Source: Diabrotica undecimpunctata | Lineage: Eukaryota; Arthropoda; Insecta; Coleoptera; Chrysomelidae | NCBI RefSeq assembly: GCF_040954645.1 | Contig: NC_092803.1 | Coordinates: forward strand, 9,673,230-9,737,229 | Length of the DNA stretch: 64,000 nucleotides | Reading direction: 5' to 3' | Part shown: positions 43,907 to 54,854 of the stretch, piece by piece | Numbering within the stretch: position 1 is the stretch's first letter | Layout of the letters: every line of letters starts with the position of its first letter | The notes under the pieces: generated by a model | What the model was told of the DNA's origin: nothing | Seen by the model: only the letters and a program-made list of their open reading frames with translations | Databases searched by the model: none | Program-made: the position numbers and the translations under genes

Positions 43907-44955
43907 CAACAACAAAACCACTGAAAACTTTTGTTTTCAAAAATTCCACAAAATTTATTATAATATTTTATCACTGCATTTGTTTCGGCAGAGTGTCTTT
44001 CTCAAGTTATTATTGAATGTACAATAGAAACAGAATAGAATCACTTCATAAATTTTCTTGATTTAAAAATTATCAGACATAAAAACAAACATGAGTTCTC
44101 CGTATTTCATACACCTACCCATACTGACACGACTATACACAATTCATCTTCACATCCTACACAACATAAATTGGCAGCCTACCATAGTGTGTTAGAGTAA
44201 TAGAAATTCCGATGTCAAAAAACAACTTCGAGATAGAATTAAATATCATTAGGCAAATGTCAGTAAACTATGGGTACAATGAACAAACAATAAATAAAAT
44301 TTTGAATAAAAAACTACATAAGCAAGCCCTGAAATTAGTATTTCCACCACCAGAGAAAAAACCCAGTACCTTCTGCTCGATTACATAAATAGGCAAGATA
44401 TCAACGAAAATAGCCAAACACATAAAAAAGAAAGGAATAACACCAGATTTTAGAACAAAAACTTAGGCAAATATATTAAGAATAACAAGAGCCAAAATAA
44501 AAAGCACTTACACAGTGATGTATACAAACTTAAATGTGGCGACTGCCTAAAAACTTACATCGGTCAAACTAGTAGAACTTAAAACACACGTAAAGTAGAG
44601 CATAAAAGGGCTTCTAGACCATAATCATTCTTTTAATGACAAATTTCAAATTCTTCACATCCAAAATAAAGGCCTTAAGCTTTGTTAGAATCTATGGAAA
44701 TCAACAAATTAAAAAATACAGACATAATTCTGAATGACCAACTTAAGACAAACATTTCTCCCCTTCTCAACCTATTCTATTAAAGACTATAAAGTGTAAA
44801 CACACACCAAAAATTGATTACTTGAGAAAGGCACTCTGCGAAACAACTGTAGTGATAATATATTATAATAAATTTTATGGAAGTTTTGAAAAAAAAAGGT
44901 TTTCAGTGTTTTATTGTTATATAAAATTACTTTCCATTAAGTAATGGTCCGTTAC
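43907..44955 (+). mobile_element. Penelope-like element, 5'-truncated, with inverted tails
   Basis: Target duplication TTCTTACAATA at 43896-43906 and 44956-44966. The left end carries an inverted copy (about 43916-44013) of the right end (about 44820-44925). The coding remnant starts in the RT C-terminal part (FLDLKIIRHKNKH, 44060) and runs to the end of the GIY-YIG domain. The right end then shows the same extra tail (TTTCCATTAAGTAATGGTC) as the PLE at 11.5-14.2 kb. Confidence 0.9.
44050..44780 (+). pseudogene. Penelope RT C-terminus and GIY-YIG endonuclease, decayed
   Basis: In order: THTDTTIHNSSSHPTQHKLA, MSKNNFEIELNIIRQM, NYGYNEQTINKILNKK, LVFPPPEKKPSTFCSIT, stop, IAKHIKKKGITPDFR, then the GIY-YIG block with SDVYKLKCGDCLKTYIGQTS and the DHNHSFNDKF His pair. 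Several stops and frameshifts. Unlike the 11.7-14.0 kb copy, this one keeps both Cys of CGDC. Confidence 0.88.
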
Positions 44956-45019
44956 TTCTTACAATATGTTTACATTTATATATAATCTGTTTATGTACAA
45001 GTTATGATACAGATATATA

Positions 45020-45320
45020 ATTACACTAAGTAGTAAAGGTGACAGTCTTTTAGAAAATGAATTATGGCACTATACATGTTTGTGGAACCGAGCAGGTTAC
45101 TTAAATTATTTTGAAAGTTATAAATAATAGTCTCTTTAAGACATTCTAGTTATATGTGCTGGACTCTTAAGTAGTCATTACAATGTTCACAGCGGGGACG
45201 GTTTTAAGAAGACATCAGATATCCATGGGAACGTCGTATCTCAGTATCTATTCTGAGCCTTCTGATAATAAGATTGACTTTTCTGTTCATTTTAGGGCAT
45301 GGTGATGAAGGTAACAGTTG
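45020..45320 (-). pseudogene. I-like LINE C-terminal zinc-finger fragment
   Basis: The minus strand reads PKMNRKVNLIIRRLRIDTEI, RRSHGYLMSS, stop, NRPRCEHCNDYLRVQHI, stop, LECLKETIIYNF and a tail to LKDCHLYYLV then a stop. The pattern (RRLRIxxTxxxHxYLM, CxxCxxxLxVxHIxxEC) matches the ends at 39.1-39.3 and 52.8-53.05 kb. Confidence 0.75.
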
Positions 45321-45329
45321 GTTAAATTA

Positions 45330-46354
45330 ACAGAAGAGTTGCCAATGTTTGACGCAGACAGTGTTCGACCTGTATGCTTGTGGGGATCGCTCAAAGCCAG
45401 ATATTTTACAACGATGAATGGGATTTTTTCAAATGGTTTTTTTTTTCATCTGGTTGTACAATACAGTGATCTTGTCTATCGATCAGAAAAACTTTTTTTT
45501 CTGAACAAACACGTGGCCGTAAATCTCTTATTAGGTTCAACCTATTCCTTTTGTCTTCGTCAATAATGGTAAAAACACGCCTTTCGTCGGGTGTTTGTCT
45601 TTGATACATTTACCACAAGAACTGATTCTATCTTTTATGTAAGTAATTAGTATATTCAGTTCTTGCCGTCAACATCCACCAAATACACCAAATACTAATG
45701 CAACTTTGTTCATTACAAACGTCTTATTCGGTGCTTCATAGGTAAGTAAAGATGTTCTCTAGATGCAATTTAAGACTTTTTTGGTCTTAACGCTTAACTA
45801 AATTAGCCATGTTAATATTCCTATTTATCAATATAGTTTTCTTTACCATTGAATATTTGAACAATAAGGAACTCTTAGAAAATGTTTCCAAGTAGCACAG
45901 TTTCATTAGTATGCTCTATATAGTTTTCTGTCATCCAGTGTAGCAGTCTCTGCCGTATGCGTCTCTAGATTTCAGCGGTAGTAAGTTTTGTGTTTCCTTT
46001 TCTGCTTTTTTGTAATTTCGTCAGGAGTTTCAAAACTTTCCTGCATTTTCAAAGCAGGTTTGACAGCATTGTAGGTTTGGCAGCAGCAGATGTTTATTTA
46101 TGTTTGATATTACCCAAACCACGGTATTGCCTAGTCTGCTATGATAAATTTTCTGAATTTTTAAAAATACTTAGATTGTGAATACGATAACAAACTAGTA
46201 TGACATAAAAGTTTGTATGCACCGTGGACATTAATAGATGTGTATGTGTATACCCTCGGGCGACTTACGAACACTCGGACCAGAAGCCCTCGTGTTTGTA
46301 AGAGAGTTGCCCTCAGGCATAAACTTAATATGCCCTCGATACATAAACACCGAT
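45330..46354. other. no gene recognised
   Basis: Frames at 45318-45609 and 45990-46181 show no domain. Confidence 0.45.
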
Positions 46355-46650
46355 TTAAGCTAACTTAAAGACCGTAAATTTATACCACATATGTAGCATA
46401 TTTGGCGCTCTCTATCAGCCACATTAAAGTATGCATCAAATTGTATTTCCTCGTACTCAAAAGCCCCCAGTTATAAATTTTTCTACATAATTCTTCACAA
46501 ACATGAAAGTTATAGAGAAAAATAAAAATTTAAACACCCTGTATTTTCCTTAATATGAACATTTATTAAAGCAAGTTAGCTTTAATCATAATATGTTAAA
46601 GTGAAGAATCTGTTTGTCTTTTTGGAAAATTACTTAAGGACTTCTGTATA
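46355..46650 (+). repeat. solo arm of the long-TIR mariner
   Basis: About 290 bp match the right arm of the element at 15768-18047 in the same orientation: GCTAACTTAAAGA, GGCGCTCTCTATCAGCCAC, ATTAAAGTATG, TTACTTAAGGAC. It ends in a degraded TTCTGTATA instead of ACCCTGTATA. No partner arm nearby. Confidence 0.75.
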
Positions 46651-47639
46651 TAAGGATTTGTATTCAAGAAATGTCCCCTGAATTTTTTATTCAAAAAGCA
46701 ATATTTGTTTAAATCTGTTAATCCTATTCGACATTGCTTTTAGTTTATAAGCAACAACCCTTATATGTTTTTTCAATTTATTTCCAAATAATATTATTGT
46801 CAAACACGCCATTTTAAATAAGAACTTCCATCAAAAGTTAAAAACGACATTATTTGCTTGATTTGTCTGAATGTTGGAGAATTCAATTTCTCGGAAACAC
46901 TTTTCAGTTTAGACATGATGATCATGACATTCAACAAATATTCTTATCTACAGAAACAGAACGTCATCGTCTTTGATGTACGTGTCTCACGCGATCGCTC
47001 AAAGGAAAACGAAATATTGCTCCTCTAAAAAATGGATAAAAAGAAGTGGGTATACTCGTAATAACCAGGGGGAGGCTTCGAGTTTTTTTGAAGGAATTGA
47101 GAATAAAATCGTGTTGTTACCGAGTAAATTTAGATAGTGAAACTTTTTTAAATTCAATTTATGGATTGGGGATTACAAAGCTGGTTGGAATAAATAATAT
47201 TTGTATATATGGTTTGTATATATGGTGCTAGGCTATATTTAGCTTTTGCTACTTTATATTAAGATGTACCCTGTTTTATTAGATTTAAAGTGTTCATTAT
47301 AAGAGGTTAAGTTTTTAAAGACGATGATAGTAGAAGAGACGATTGGTAAAAACTATATTAAGATAATCAAAACAATCGCATGAAAAGAGTTACAGCAAAA
47401 CTGTATAACAAATAGGAGTTTGTGGGCAATAAGACACATAAAAATGCAAACAATTAACACGTTAGATACAAAGCAAATGAAACGCGAAACAAATAGTTAA
47501 AATTTGGTGTTTCTTTGATGAGCGTTTTATTCAAACGGAGTTACATGTGCAATATAAGAATTACTGGATATTAGTGAATGTCAATATAAACAAACAACAC
47601 AGTTTATTAGGGTTGCAGTCAGAAAATTGGCCGGGATGT
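46651..47639. other. no gene recognised
   Basis: AT-rich; nothing supported. Confidence 0.5.
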
Positions 47640-47720
47640 TAATGAAACACTCTTATGACTTTTTGTCTAGCTTTCGGAATGGTTTTATTCCTTTTTCAAG
47701 ACATAGTCGTTGAGATTATT
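47640..47720. repeat. Penelope-terminus-like stretch
   Basis: GCTTTCGGAATGG and TTTTTCAAGACATAGTCG resemble the GxTTTCGGxx...CTTTCTCAAG ends of the PLEs in this window. It lies 105 bp from the strong hairpin at 47825. No coding part. Confidence 0.3.
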
Positions 47721-47824
47721 TATAAAAGCATAGACATTCAACATTAATAACACACACATAAAATATAAAATAGTGGACAAAATACATTTTAAAATTCTTT
47801 AAAATATAGGTAAAAATAGTAAAC

Positions 47825-47930
47825 ATTTTGTTGTCATCTTTTACTGGTGTGTTTTAACTCTGGCACATAGAGAACCTATGTTCTCTATGTGCCAGAGTTA
47901 AAACACACCAGTAAAAAATGACAACAAAAT
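47825..47930. repeat. near-perfect hairpin, 51-bp arms, 4-nt loop
   Basis: Left arm 47825-47875 and right arm 47880-47930 are reverse complements with a single mismatch (C/T at the 14th base). The loop is CTAT (47876-47879). It is too long and well kept to be chance. It could be a palindromic element end duplication or a replication-generated inverted duplication. Confidence 0.95.
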
Positions 47931-48070
47931 TTTTACTAATGTGGTTAAGATTTTTCATAGTCATTAAATAAAATGTTAATTAAACCCAACAAAATAGAAC
48001 AATAGCCTATGCTTTTCACAATAGCAATTATTTATGTTTGTAATTTTTTTTAATATATATACATATGTAT

Positions 48071-48076
<6 letters not shown>

Positions 48077-48132
<56 letters not shown>
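48077..48132. repeat. (TA)n microsatellite, 56 bp
   Basis: Alternating TA, preceded by a short GTGTGT stretch; it marks one side of the second PLE lineage. Confidence 0.95.
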
Positions 48133-48133
<1 letters not shown>

Positions 48134-49783
48134 CAAACACAACTATTTGGGTACACAGCGAAAGACACGACAAAGAAGTACTCTTTTTACTATACCAAGC
48201 TTTCGCAAATCTTTATTTTTGCATCATCAGGGTGCTACAATAAACAAAATTAGTACAAATTACAGAATAAAAATTATTTTGTATCTTACACTAATTAAGG
48301 TTAGTTGTCATGGTGTTTAGAAAATGGAATAAACAACTTATGTGGCTCCTACAAATAATGGTGAAAACTATCCAAAAAATTGTTTTAAAAAACGTTTTTT
48401 CACAAAACACATATTTAAAAACGCTTAAAAATAATACATATTTAAAATCATTTAAATAAAATTATCTATAAAATAATTACAGAACATGTGGTTATAATAT
48501 AAAATTTTAGGTTATACATATTCTTAGCAGAAAGATAACAATTGGTTGTGAATTCATAATAATTAACTTAAAACGACAGAACGTTGGATATTAAAATAAT
48601 AACATATGTAAAGGTAATAGTATACGTGATAGGTGCTGAATTTTCTGAAAAAGAAGAGTGTAACCTAATGTCACTCTTGTGAAGAGTCAAACGGCTGGAA
48701 ACTTTTTGGGAGGTGTGACCTATATAAGAATCTTCACAGCCCAAACAACTAAGTTTGTATATAACATCGCTTTTATCTGAGTTTCGTACTTTGTCTTTCA
48801 ATGACTTGTACAAAGATCCCATAACTAAAGTGCTTTTATAACCAATTTTTTAATTTGGTAAGTATTGAGCAAAAATTATGGTCAATTAGGGAAAGACATC
48901 CTTAATAAATGGAAGTGATACAAAAGAGATTTCAGAAATATTGTTAGTCAGTGAATGGGAATCGGAGTTAACTTTTATAGCACCTGTATTTTGAGGAGGG
49001 TTCTCTTGTTTCTTGAGTATAACAGAGGATGTGTTGAAGATGAATTTCCTGAGTAAGGATTCGGGGTAAGAATTAGCTAGGAACAATTGTAAAAAGATGT
49101 TGAGATTCTTGTTTCTAAAAACAGGGTCAGCCAGTTAACAAACTCTTGTAGTCATTTGTTTCACTCGATTAACTTTCATGCTTGACTTGTGGTAAGAATG
49201 GTAGTTAAGGTATCTCCCAGAGTTACACTTTTTTCTATACCAGTCAATTGTAATGATGTTATCCAGTTCTCTGGTGAACATTGTGTCAACAGATTTTCCA
49301 TTACATAGGTATCCAAAATTGGAGAGATACTGGCCCCCACAGGAGTGCCAAAAATTTGTTTATAATATTTGTTCTTAAAAGAAAAACAAGTGGAATTAAA
49401 CAAGAACTCTATTATCTTAACAAACACATTATAATCAATGGTACATACTGCAGAAACTATATTCCAATGTTACTGAATATATCGTAAAGACTCTACTGAA
49501 GAGGGAGACCACATCTAGACTGACGAGTACATAATTATGTGGTAAGGCAGTTCTGTTAAACAAATCGACAACTTGGAAAGAATCTCTGATGTAGTAATCA
49601 TTATTTAAATCATAAGCTTCAGTTAAAATATTAGTGAGAGAGTCTGCAATATGTTCAGTTGGTGAGCCTGTGGAGGAAACTATAGGTCTCATAGTTAAGG
49701 TGTAGAATTTAGCAACAACGCTTTTATAAAATGAGAGTTTCTTTTTAGTGTTAGGACATTAGATTTATTTTTAAGATTACTAG

Positions 49784-49784
<1 letters not shown>
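48133..49784 (-). mobile_element. Penelope-like element of a second lineage, between two (TA)n arrays
   Basis: A decayed PLE lies between (TA)n at 48077-48132 and (TA)n at 49785-49854. The 3' side (48133-48550) holds a TTTCGC...CATCATCAGGGTGC terminus. Coding remnants occupy 48568-49692. The 5' side is truncated before the RT palm. Insertion into one TA array, splitting it, is the simplest reading. Confidence 0.65.
48568..49770 (-). pseudogene. Penelope-like RT + GIY-YIG, second lineage, decayed
   Basis: From the 5' side on the minus strand: FYTLTMRPIVSSTGSPTEHI (49700-49640); NYVLVSLDVVSLFSR (about 49530-49485); FGTPVGASISPILDTYVMEN (about 49350-49290). The YVDD block is not found. Then FLANSYPESLLRKFIFNTSS (49086-49030) and the GIY-YIG block SDVIYKLSCLGCEDSYIGHT with SQKVSSRLTLHKSDIR (about 48790-48660). 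It is clearly distinct from the PLE family at 11.5-14.2 kb, which uses SGVYKLKCG...TYIGQT. Multiple frameshifts and the missing catalytic box make it inactive. Confidence 0.8.
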
Positions 49785-49855
<71 letters not shown>

Positions 49856-49863
49856 CTAGTAAT
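49776..49863. repeat. 88-bp perfect palindrome: (TA)n flanked by inverted 9-mers
   Basis: ATTACTAGT at 49776-49784, 70 bp of alternating TA (49785-49854), then ACTAGTAAT at 49855-49863. The whole block is its own reverse complement. Confidence 0.92.
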
Positions 49864-50390
49864 ATAACTAGGATAGCATTGACTGGTTAAGCTCGGCTAA
49901 ATACACGTATTCGAAATCTTCCTTCTGAAAATCATAAATTTACCAGAAACGAAAATTTCAAAAATATCTCGAACTGTATTTTATTCCCCAAAGGGCACAT
50001 TCTTCGCAACGACATCAAATATTCATGAAAATACAATTTAATATCGGTTGTATTGCGCCATTTGTGTCTCGAACGGAATATTTAAATAACCTCTCAAAGT
50101 TTTCAGTACCTTGGAATTTATCTAGAAAATTTTATACAAAATAACTTTTCCGGACGATGCGAAATATAATTATACAGTTCCGGATTGTTTTTGTTTGTTT
50201 TTATTAATAGAAATGTCGTAAAAATGAAGTAAATTTTCTCCGAACTCTGGTTTAGTTATAAAGAAAAATAGAAAGTATTTTGGGGTTACATTTTACTATT
50301 CGTAAAATTCTATTCTATTTGAATTTTTTTATTTAAGCATAAATATAGACAAATCAAAAAGATATCAAAAAGAAATGTCAACATTTAACT
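49864..50390. other. no gene recognised
   Basis: AT-rich; nothing supported. Confidence 0.5.
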
Positions 50391-51593
50391 CCTGAAGAAG
50401 AAAACTAGGATCGAAAATGTGTTTAAAGGACTTCGAGCCAGAGAACAAATTATTATGTAGTATTTTGACAAAAGTTTCTGAAGCTAGTGTATACAAAGTA
50501 TTTAAAACAAACTATAATAATACTTTGAAGGTTAAGACAAGAGGAAGAAAACAATATAAAATTTGATGATACAACCAAACAGGCCATTCATCGTGCAGTA
50601 CATGAACTTTATTTCAAAAAGGAATTACCAATTATAAAAAAAATTGCTTCTTCTCTTCAATCTAAGGAAAATATTCAAAAAATATCAAAACGTGTTTTGT
50701 TACGTACTTTACGTGAAATGAACTTTAGGTATTTAAATAGAAAGAGAAACAGTACCCTCATTTACCTTTATAAGAGAAGAAATTATTTTATGCCGTAGAA
50801 AGTATCTGAAACAAATAGCACAATTTCGAAAAGATGAGAAGAAAACATATACAGATGAAACATGGTTAAATAAAGGACATACTGTGACAAAAATTTGGTA
50901 GGAATTAAATATAAAAAACAAACGACAAGCTTTCCTATATGGTTTGTAGACAGGTTTAAAAGCTCCACCTGGAAAGGAAAAACGCCTTTTATTAGGAAAT
51001 GGATCCAGATCATTATGAAAATGATTTTCATATATTCTGTTAAAAATCGAATCAGGATCTGTTATTGTTATGGATAACGCTCCATATCACCTGCCAGCGT
51101 GTAGAGTAGTTACCAACCACTAAATGGAGAAAAGCCGAGATTGCAGATTGGCTTCCTAAAAAAAATATTAAATTCAATGAGCCAATTTTGAAAATCAAGT
51201 TACTAAACTTAGAACGGTGTCATGAAGATAAATATATTAAATATGCAGTAGATGAAATGGGGCGATAACGAGGCGTAATTGTGGTTTTTTTACCGCCTTA
51301 CCATTGTGAGTTAAACGCAATAGAACGAATACAGGCTTAAATAAAAAAATGAAGTAGCAAGCAGCAATGTTACTTTCAAATTTAAAGATTTAAAAAATCT
51401 GATTAATAGTGCCGTCAGCAATGTGACCTCACAGTCGTGGAAAAATGTATTGAGCATGTAGTGAAAGAAGAGCAAAATATATCAAACCTTGATTACTTCA
51501 TTGAAATTACCATGGAACCAGTAGTTCTAAGTAATTCTAAGTAATCTAGGCGAAGATACTACTGATAAATCTGAAGATGACAGAGATGACTAA
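50391..51593 (+). pseudogene. IS630/Tc1-mariner-type transposase, second copy, decayed
   Basis: Same family as 1289-2512. In order across frames: FDDTTKQAIHRAVHELYFKK, KISKRVLLRTLREMNFRY, CRRKYLKQIAQFRKDEKK, TYTDETWLNKGHTVTKIW, TGLKAPPGKEKRLL, SGSVIVMDNAPYH (about 51056-51094, second catalytic Asp, deleted in the first copy), LPYHCELNAIER (third catalytic block; NPIEL in the first copy), KFKDLKNLINSAVSNVTSQS and an acidic end GEDTTDKSEDDRDD. At least ten stops or shifts. The start near 50391 is approximate. Confidence 0.78.
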
Positions 51594-52790
51594 GATTAGA
51601 TTATATATAATGTTAGTTTTAATTTGAACATATTTTTTTATTTAAATATAAATAAATAAGTCATAAGTTTGTTAATTTAAACTGATAAAGGGTTTTTCCC
51701 AAAAAAATATATTTAACAAGGATTAGTTTTCATCATCTTAGGCTTCTATAAATAAGATATTAATTATTATGACAATCAGTTGAATTAATTCGTTCTAAAA
51801 TCCTTCTTATTTTTTAAATAATAACCCCACGCCTATGTTTCGTCGACTTCCTTTCCCCTCAGACCCGCACATGACTGCATTGAAAATATGAGTCATTCGC
51901 TACAATTGTGGTTCTATGGTATAGATAAATAAGTTACAGTATCTGAGTCATGTGATGAAGGAGATAAATATGTATGGCTACAAACTACAGTATAATGCGC
52001 TACAAATATAGTATACCATGTACTAAAGGGAAAACACAGTATTGAAGAGGCTTTTCGTGATTCAAAAATCAGAGAAACTGATATATGAGACGCTTCATAC
52101 AGAAGAAAACAAAAAAATCTGTTAGACAAACAATCATAAAACCATCATTACTGAAAAATCATACAAAGCTTAGATTTCCAAGAGAGAAAATATTGTCTCT
52201 GATTTCTTAATAGAAAACATGTTAAACATTTGTGACAAACTTTCTATCTCTACGATTTGATTTGTCAGCTATTTTAATTATTCTCATATTTCCTGTTTCA
52301 CAAGTTTTCTGCAAAATGTGATTATTAATAAAGTTAATCTATCTACTTTAATTCAGCACTTACTGTTACTAGACTATAAAAACTATGGAATCGTTTTCCA
52401 AAGAGATTAAAACATATGACATAAATCATTTCAAGACCGAGCTCTCTGGACAGTCCATTAAAACTTTAGGTAATATTAATTCAGAAAACGGATAATTATT
52501 TTAACTACTATCTCTTCGGAAACATGGTAATGTGGTTTGCATTTTAAGCTATGCTAACTAAAAGTTTTTAAAATGTGATTTATTTCTGTTAAACTAATAA
52601 TTAAATGTTAGAGAAATTATGAACGTTTTTGCTTAGTATATTTTCATATAATTGGATAGTTGATTATATTTCAAAAAATGGTTAAAACTTTATCCTAGTA
52701 TGTATTGTAGCCAAAAAACGTTATTTTTTTATTTAAATTGTACGATAACATACATTTTAAGTTTTAAAATGAAATTTTTTTTTATTTAGA
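51594..52790. other. no clear gene; weak LINE-like stretch
   Basis: Near 51934-52000 the plus strand reads LQYLSHVMKE, like the RTE C-terminal motif KLQYLGHVMR, but the following WLKNLR block is absent. Otherwise AT-rich. Confidence 0.35.
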
Positions 52791-52794
52791 AATC

Positions 52795-53055
52795 ACAGCC
52801 GCATCCACCATAATGGTTATTAGCGGCGACTACAGAATTACAAAATTAGAGTTTATAAAATATTCCTATAGATTTTAAGAAATTTACAATATTACTTACT
52901 GAAAAAATAGTGCATAATAAATTACTTAAACTGTTAGGTATGTTAAATGTAAGACGAAAATTGGCAAATCTATGGCATTCAATTAATAAATGGCTAACGG
53001 TTACTTGTACATTACATGTTTCACAAATAGGTGGATCACTTTTGGACAGTATTAT
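52795..53055 (-). pseudogene. I-like LINE C-terminal zinc finger and 3' tail
   Basis: The minus strand reads SDPPICETCNVQVTVSHLLI then ECHRFANFRLTFNIPNSL to a stop near 52846. A 3' tail follows with a CCATTATGGTGGATGC-like stretch and an A-rich end at about 52780 (AAATAAAAAAAAATTTC). The A-rich tail marks the true 3' end. The 5' side stops abruptly at about 53055 where another transposase relic begins. Confidence 0.78.
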
Positions 53056-53059
53056 AAGA

Positions 53060-53948
53060 AAAACGGCCTTTCCAATAGGAATTCCGTATTCTACCATCCG
53101 CGACATCGTGAAAAGTGGTGTTAAAAAGAGAAAAACGACATCGGATGCTGGAAAACCTAAACAAATTAATATCGTGACTGCTAAATGTTTAAGGAATTTG
53201 GTTTACGAGGAATACAAAAAAAATGTAATACCAACAGTTGGTATTATATACACCAAGCTTGTTGTGCTGGGAAGAAGCTGCCCTAAAATCACTTTACGTA
53301 GACGGCTGAAAAAACTTGGGTTCAAATACAAAATCGTTGATAAACGGGTGGCTATTAGGGAAAGAAAGAGGATAGTACTCTAGCAACTGTTGGACTGATG
53401 GTTCACTTAAGGTGCCAGTTGAAAGGAGTACCTACCTCCGAATAAAGGTTCTCGGGTGATTATTGTGCACTGTGAATCTAAAAATGGTTGGATGCCAAAT
53501 GTATTAATGCTTTGCGAAAAAAAAAAACAATAGAAAAATGTAGTGTAGATTATCATCAAAATATGAATTCTACTACCTATATTCCAAGAATGGTTTAAAA
53601 ATACACTACTTCACAGTATAACACCGGACAGTGTGATAGTTATGGGCAATGCTAGCACTCAAGGCTTCTCAAAAAAATTCCCAACAGTTCGTCATCAAAA
53701 CAGGAACTAAAAGATTTCCTTTTAGATAATGATTTTTCCAAAATTTGACGCGAAAGTGGTCGATTTAATTCGATATGAACTATCAGAGATTACAAGTGCC
53801 GCTTGGAAAAAAAGCAGTAAACCATGTAGTAAAAGTAGAAAATGAGTACAGAAAACTAGGACAATTATTTTCAAACAGTGGACAACTTATTATTAATCTG
53901 GTGGATAGTGACGATGATGAGAGCTCGCCTGCAGAAGAAATATTTTAG
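53060..53948 (+). pseudogene. IS630/Tc1-mariner-type transposase, third member, 5'-truncated
   Basis: The open part to 53383 reads IPYSTIRDIVKSGVKKRK, NIVTAKCLRNLVYEEYKKNV, IPTVGIIYTKL and TLRRRLKKLGFKYK, the helix-turn-helix and linker region. The first catalytic block is absent. The later part has GSRVIIVHCESKNGWMPN, SVIVMGNASTQG (consensus VMDNA; Asp reads Gly), AAWKKAVNHVVKVENEYR and an acidic end DSDDDESSPAEE with TAG at 53946-53948. It is a different subfamily from the copies at 1.3 and 50.4 kb. Confidence 0.7.
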
Positions 53949-54107
53949 ACAAGGTACGCTAATATGATGATTATTTCAGTTAAAACAACTTAGTTTTTCA
54001 TTATAAATTGCTAACTTCGTTTAAAACAATATTTTCTTAAATGTAAAATACTTTTCCATAGTTTCGTCTATGTACGTCATCATTGTTAACCGCTAATAGG
54101 GCTTTTC

Positions 54108-54282
54108 AACGCTTCTCATATGTTTCAGGCACTTGTGATATGTCGTATAAGTTTAATATATCTACGTCATACGTTATTGGTATATAGTATATACCAATAA
54201 CTATACATACCAAAGACGTATGAGGTAGATATATTAAAATTGTATGACATATAACCAGTGCCTGAAACAAATGCGAAGCGTT
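54108..54282. repeat. foldback with 67-bp arms and a nested palindrome
   Basis: Arms 54108-54174 and 54216-54282 pair with about 8 mismatches. The loop begins with a second, perfect palindrome, TATTGGTATATA-G-TATATACCAATA (54175-54199). GAAGATGCCGTT occurs twice just to the right (54286 and 54313). Confidence 0.88.
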
Positions 54283-54850
54283 AAAGAAGATGCCGTTAAA
54301 GAAGAGCGCTATAGAAGATGCCGTTTTATCACCTAGTATTTTTCCGACAGGGTGGTAGAGTGATAATTTTTTATGCATTTCACTTTCAACCATTTAAAAA
54401 ACAAAGAAATATAACGTTTTGCTTGTTTTTCCAAAATCAGATTTTCTGCTCTTTGACTATAATATATACATTACACATTGTTATTTTATAATTTAATACT
54501 TGTATCAAAAAATTTGTGTCGGTGAAATAACCAATATCGCGAGACCTGGACATCGGTTACTCGAATTTCATAACATACAAATATTATCTGTTTGAATCTG
54601 CCGACGGGCGAAATATCGATGGACTCGACATTATCTGAACTTTCTACCATATTAGAAATAAAAGTTGTTTATTATTAGCAATTTATCGTCCCTAAGCTCG
54701 CCATTGTGTCCTTCAAAACCCCTGAGCGGCGGTTTGAAATTTGAACATACTTGTTCCTGGAATTCTTCTTTTCTCTTTTAATCCCCACTTCCTATCCAGA
54801 CGAGTTATAATACATCGGGACCACCGTTTCTTAGTGATTTAAATACAAAG
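54283..54850. other. no gene recognised
   Basis: AT-rich; nothing beyond the GAAGATGCCGTT duplicate noted for the foldback. Confidence 0.5.
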
Positions 54851-54854
54851 AAAT

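Noticed and set aside
48034..48320. Open frames with long IYIYIY runs
   Set aside because: They are translations of the (TA)n microsatellite.
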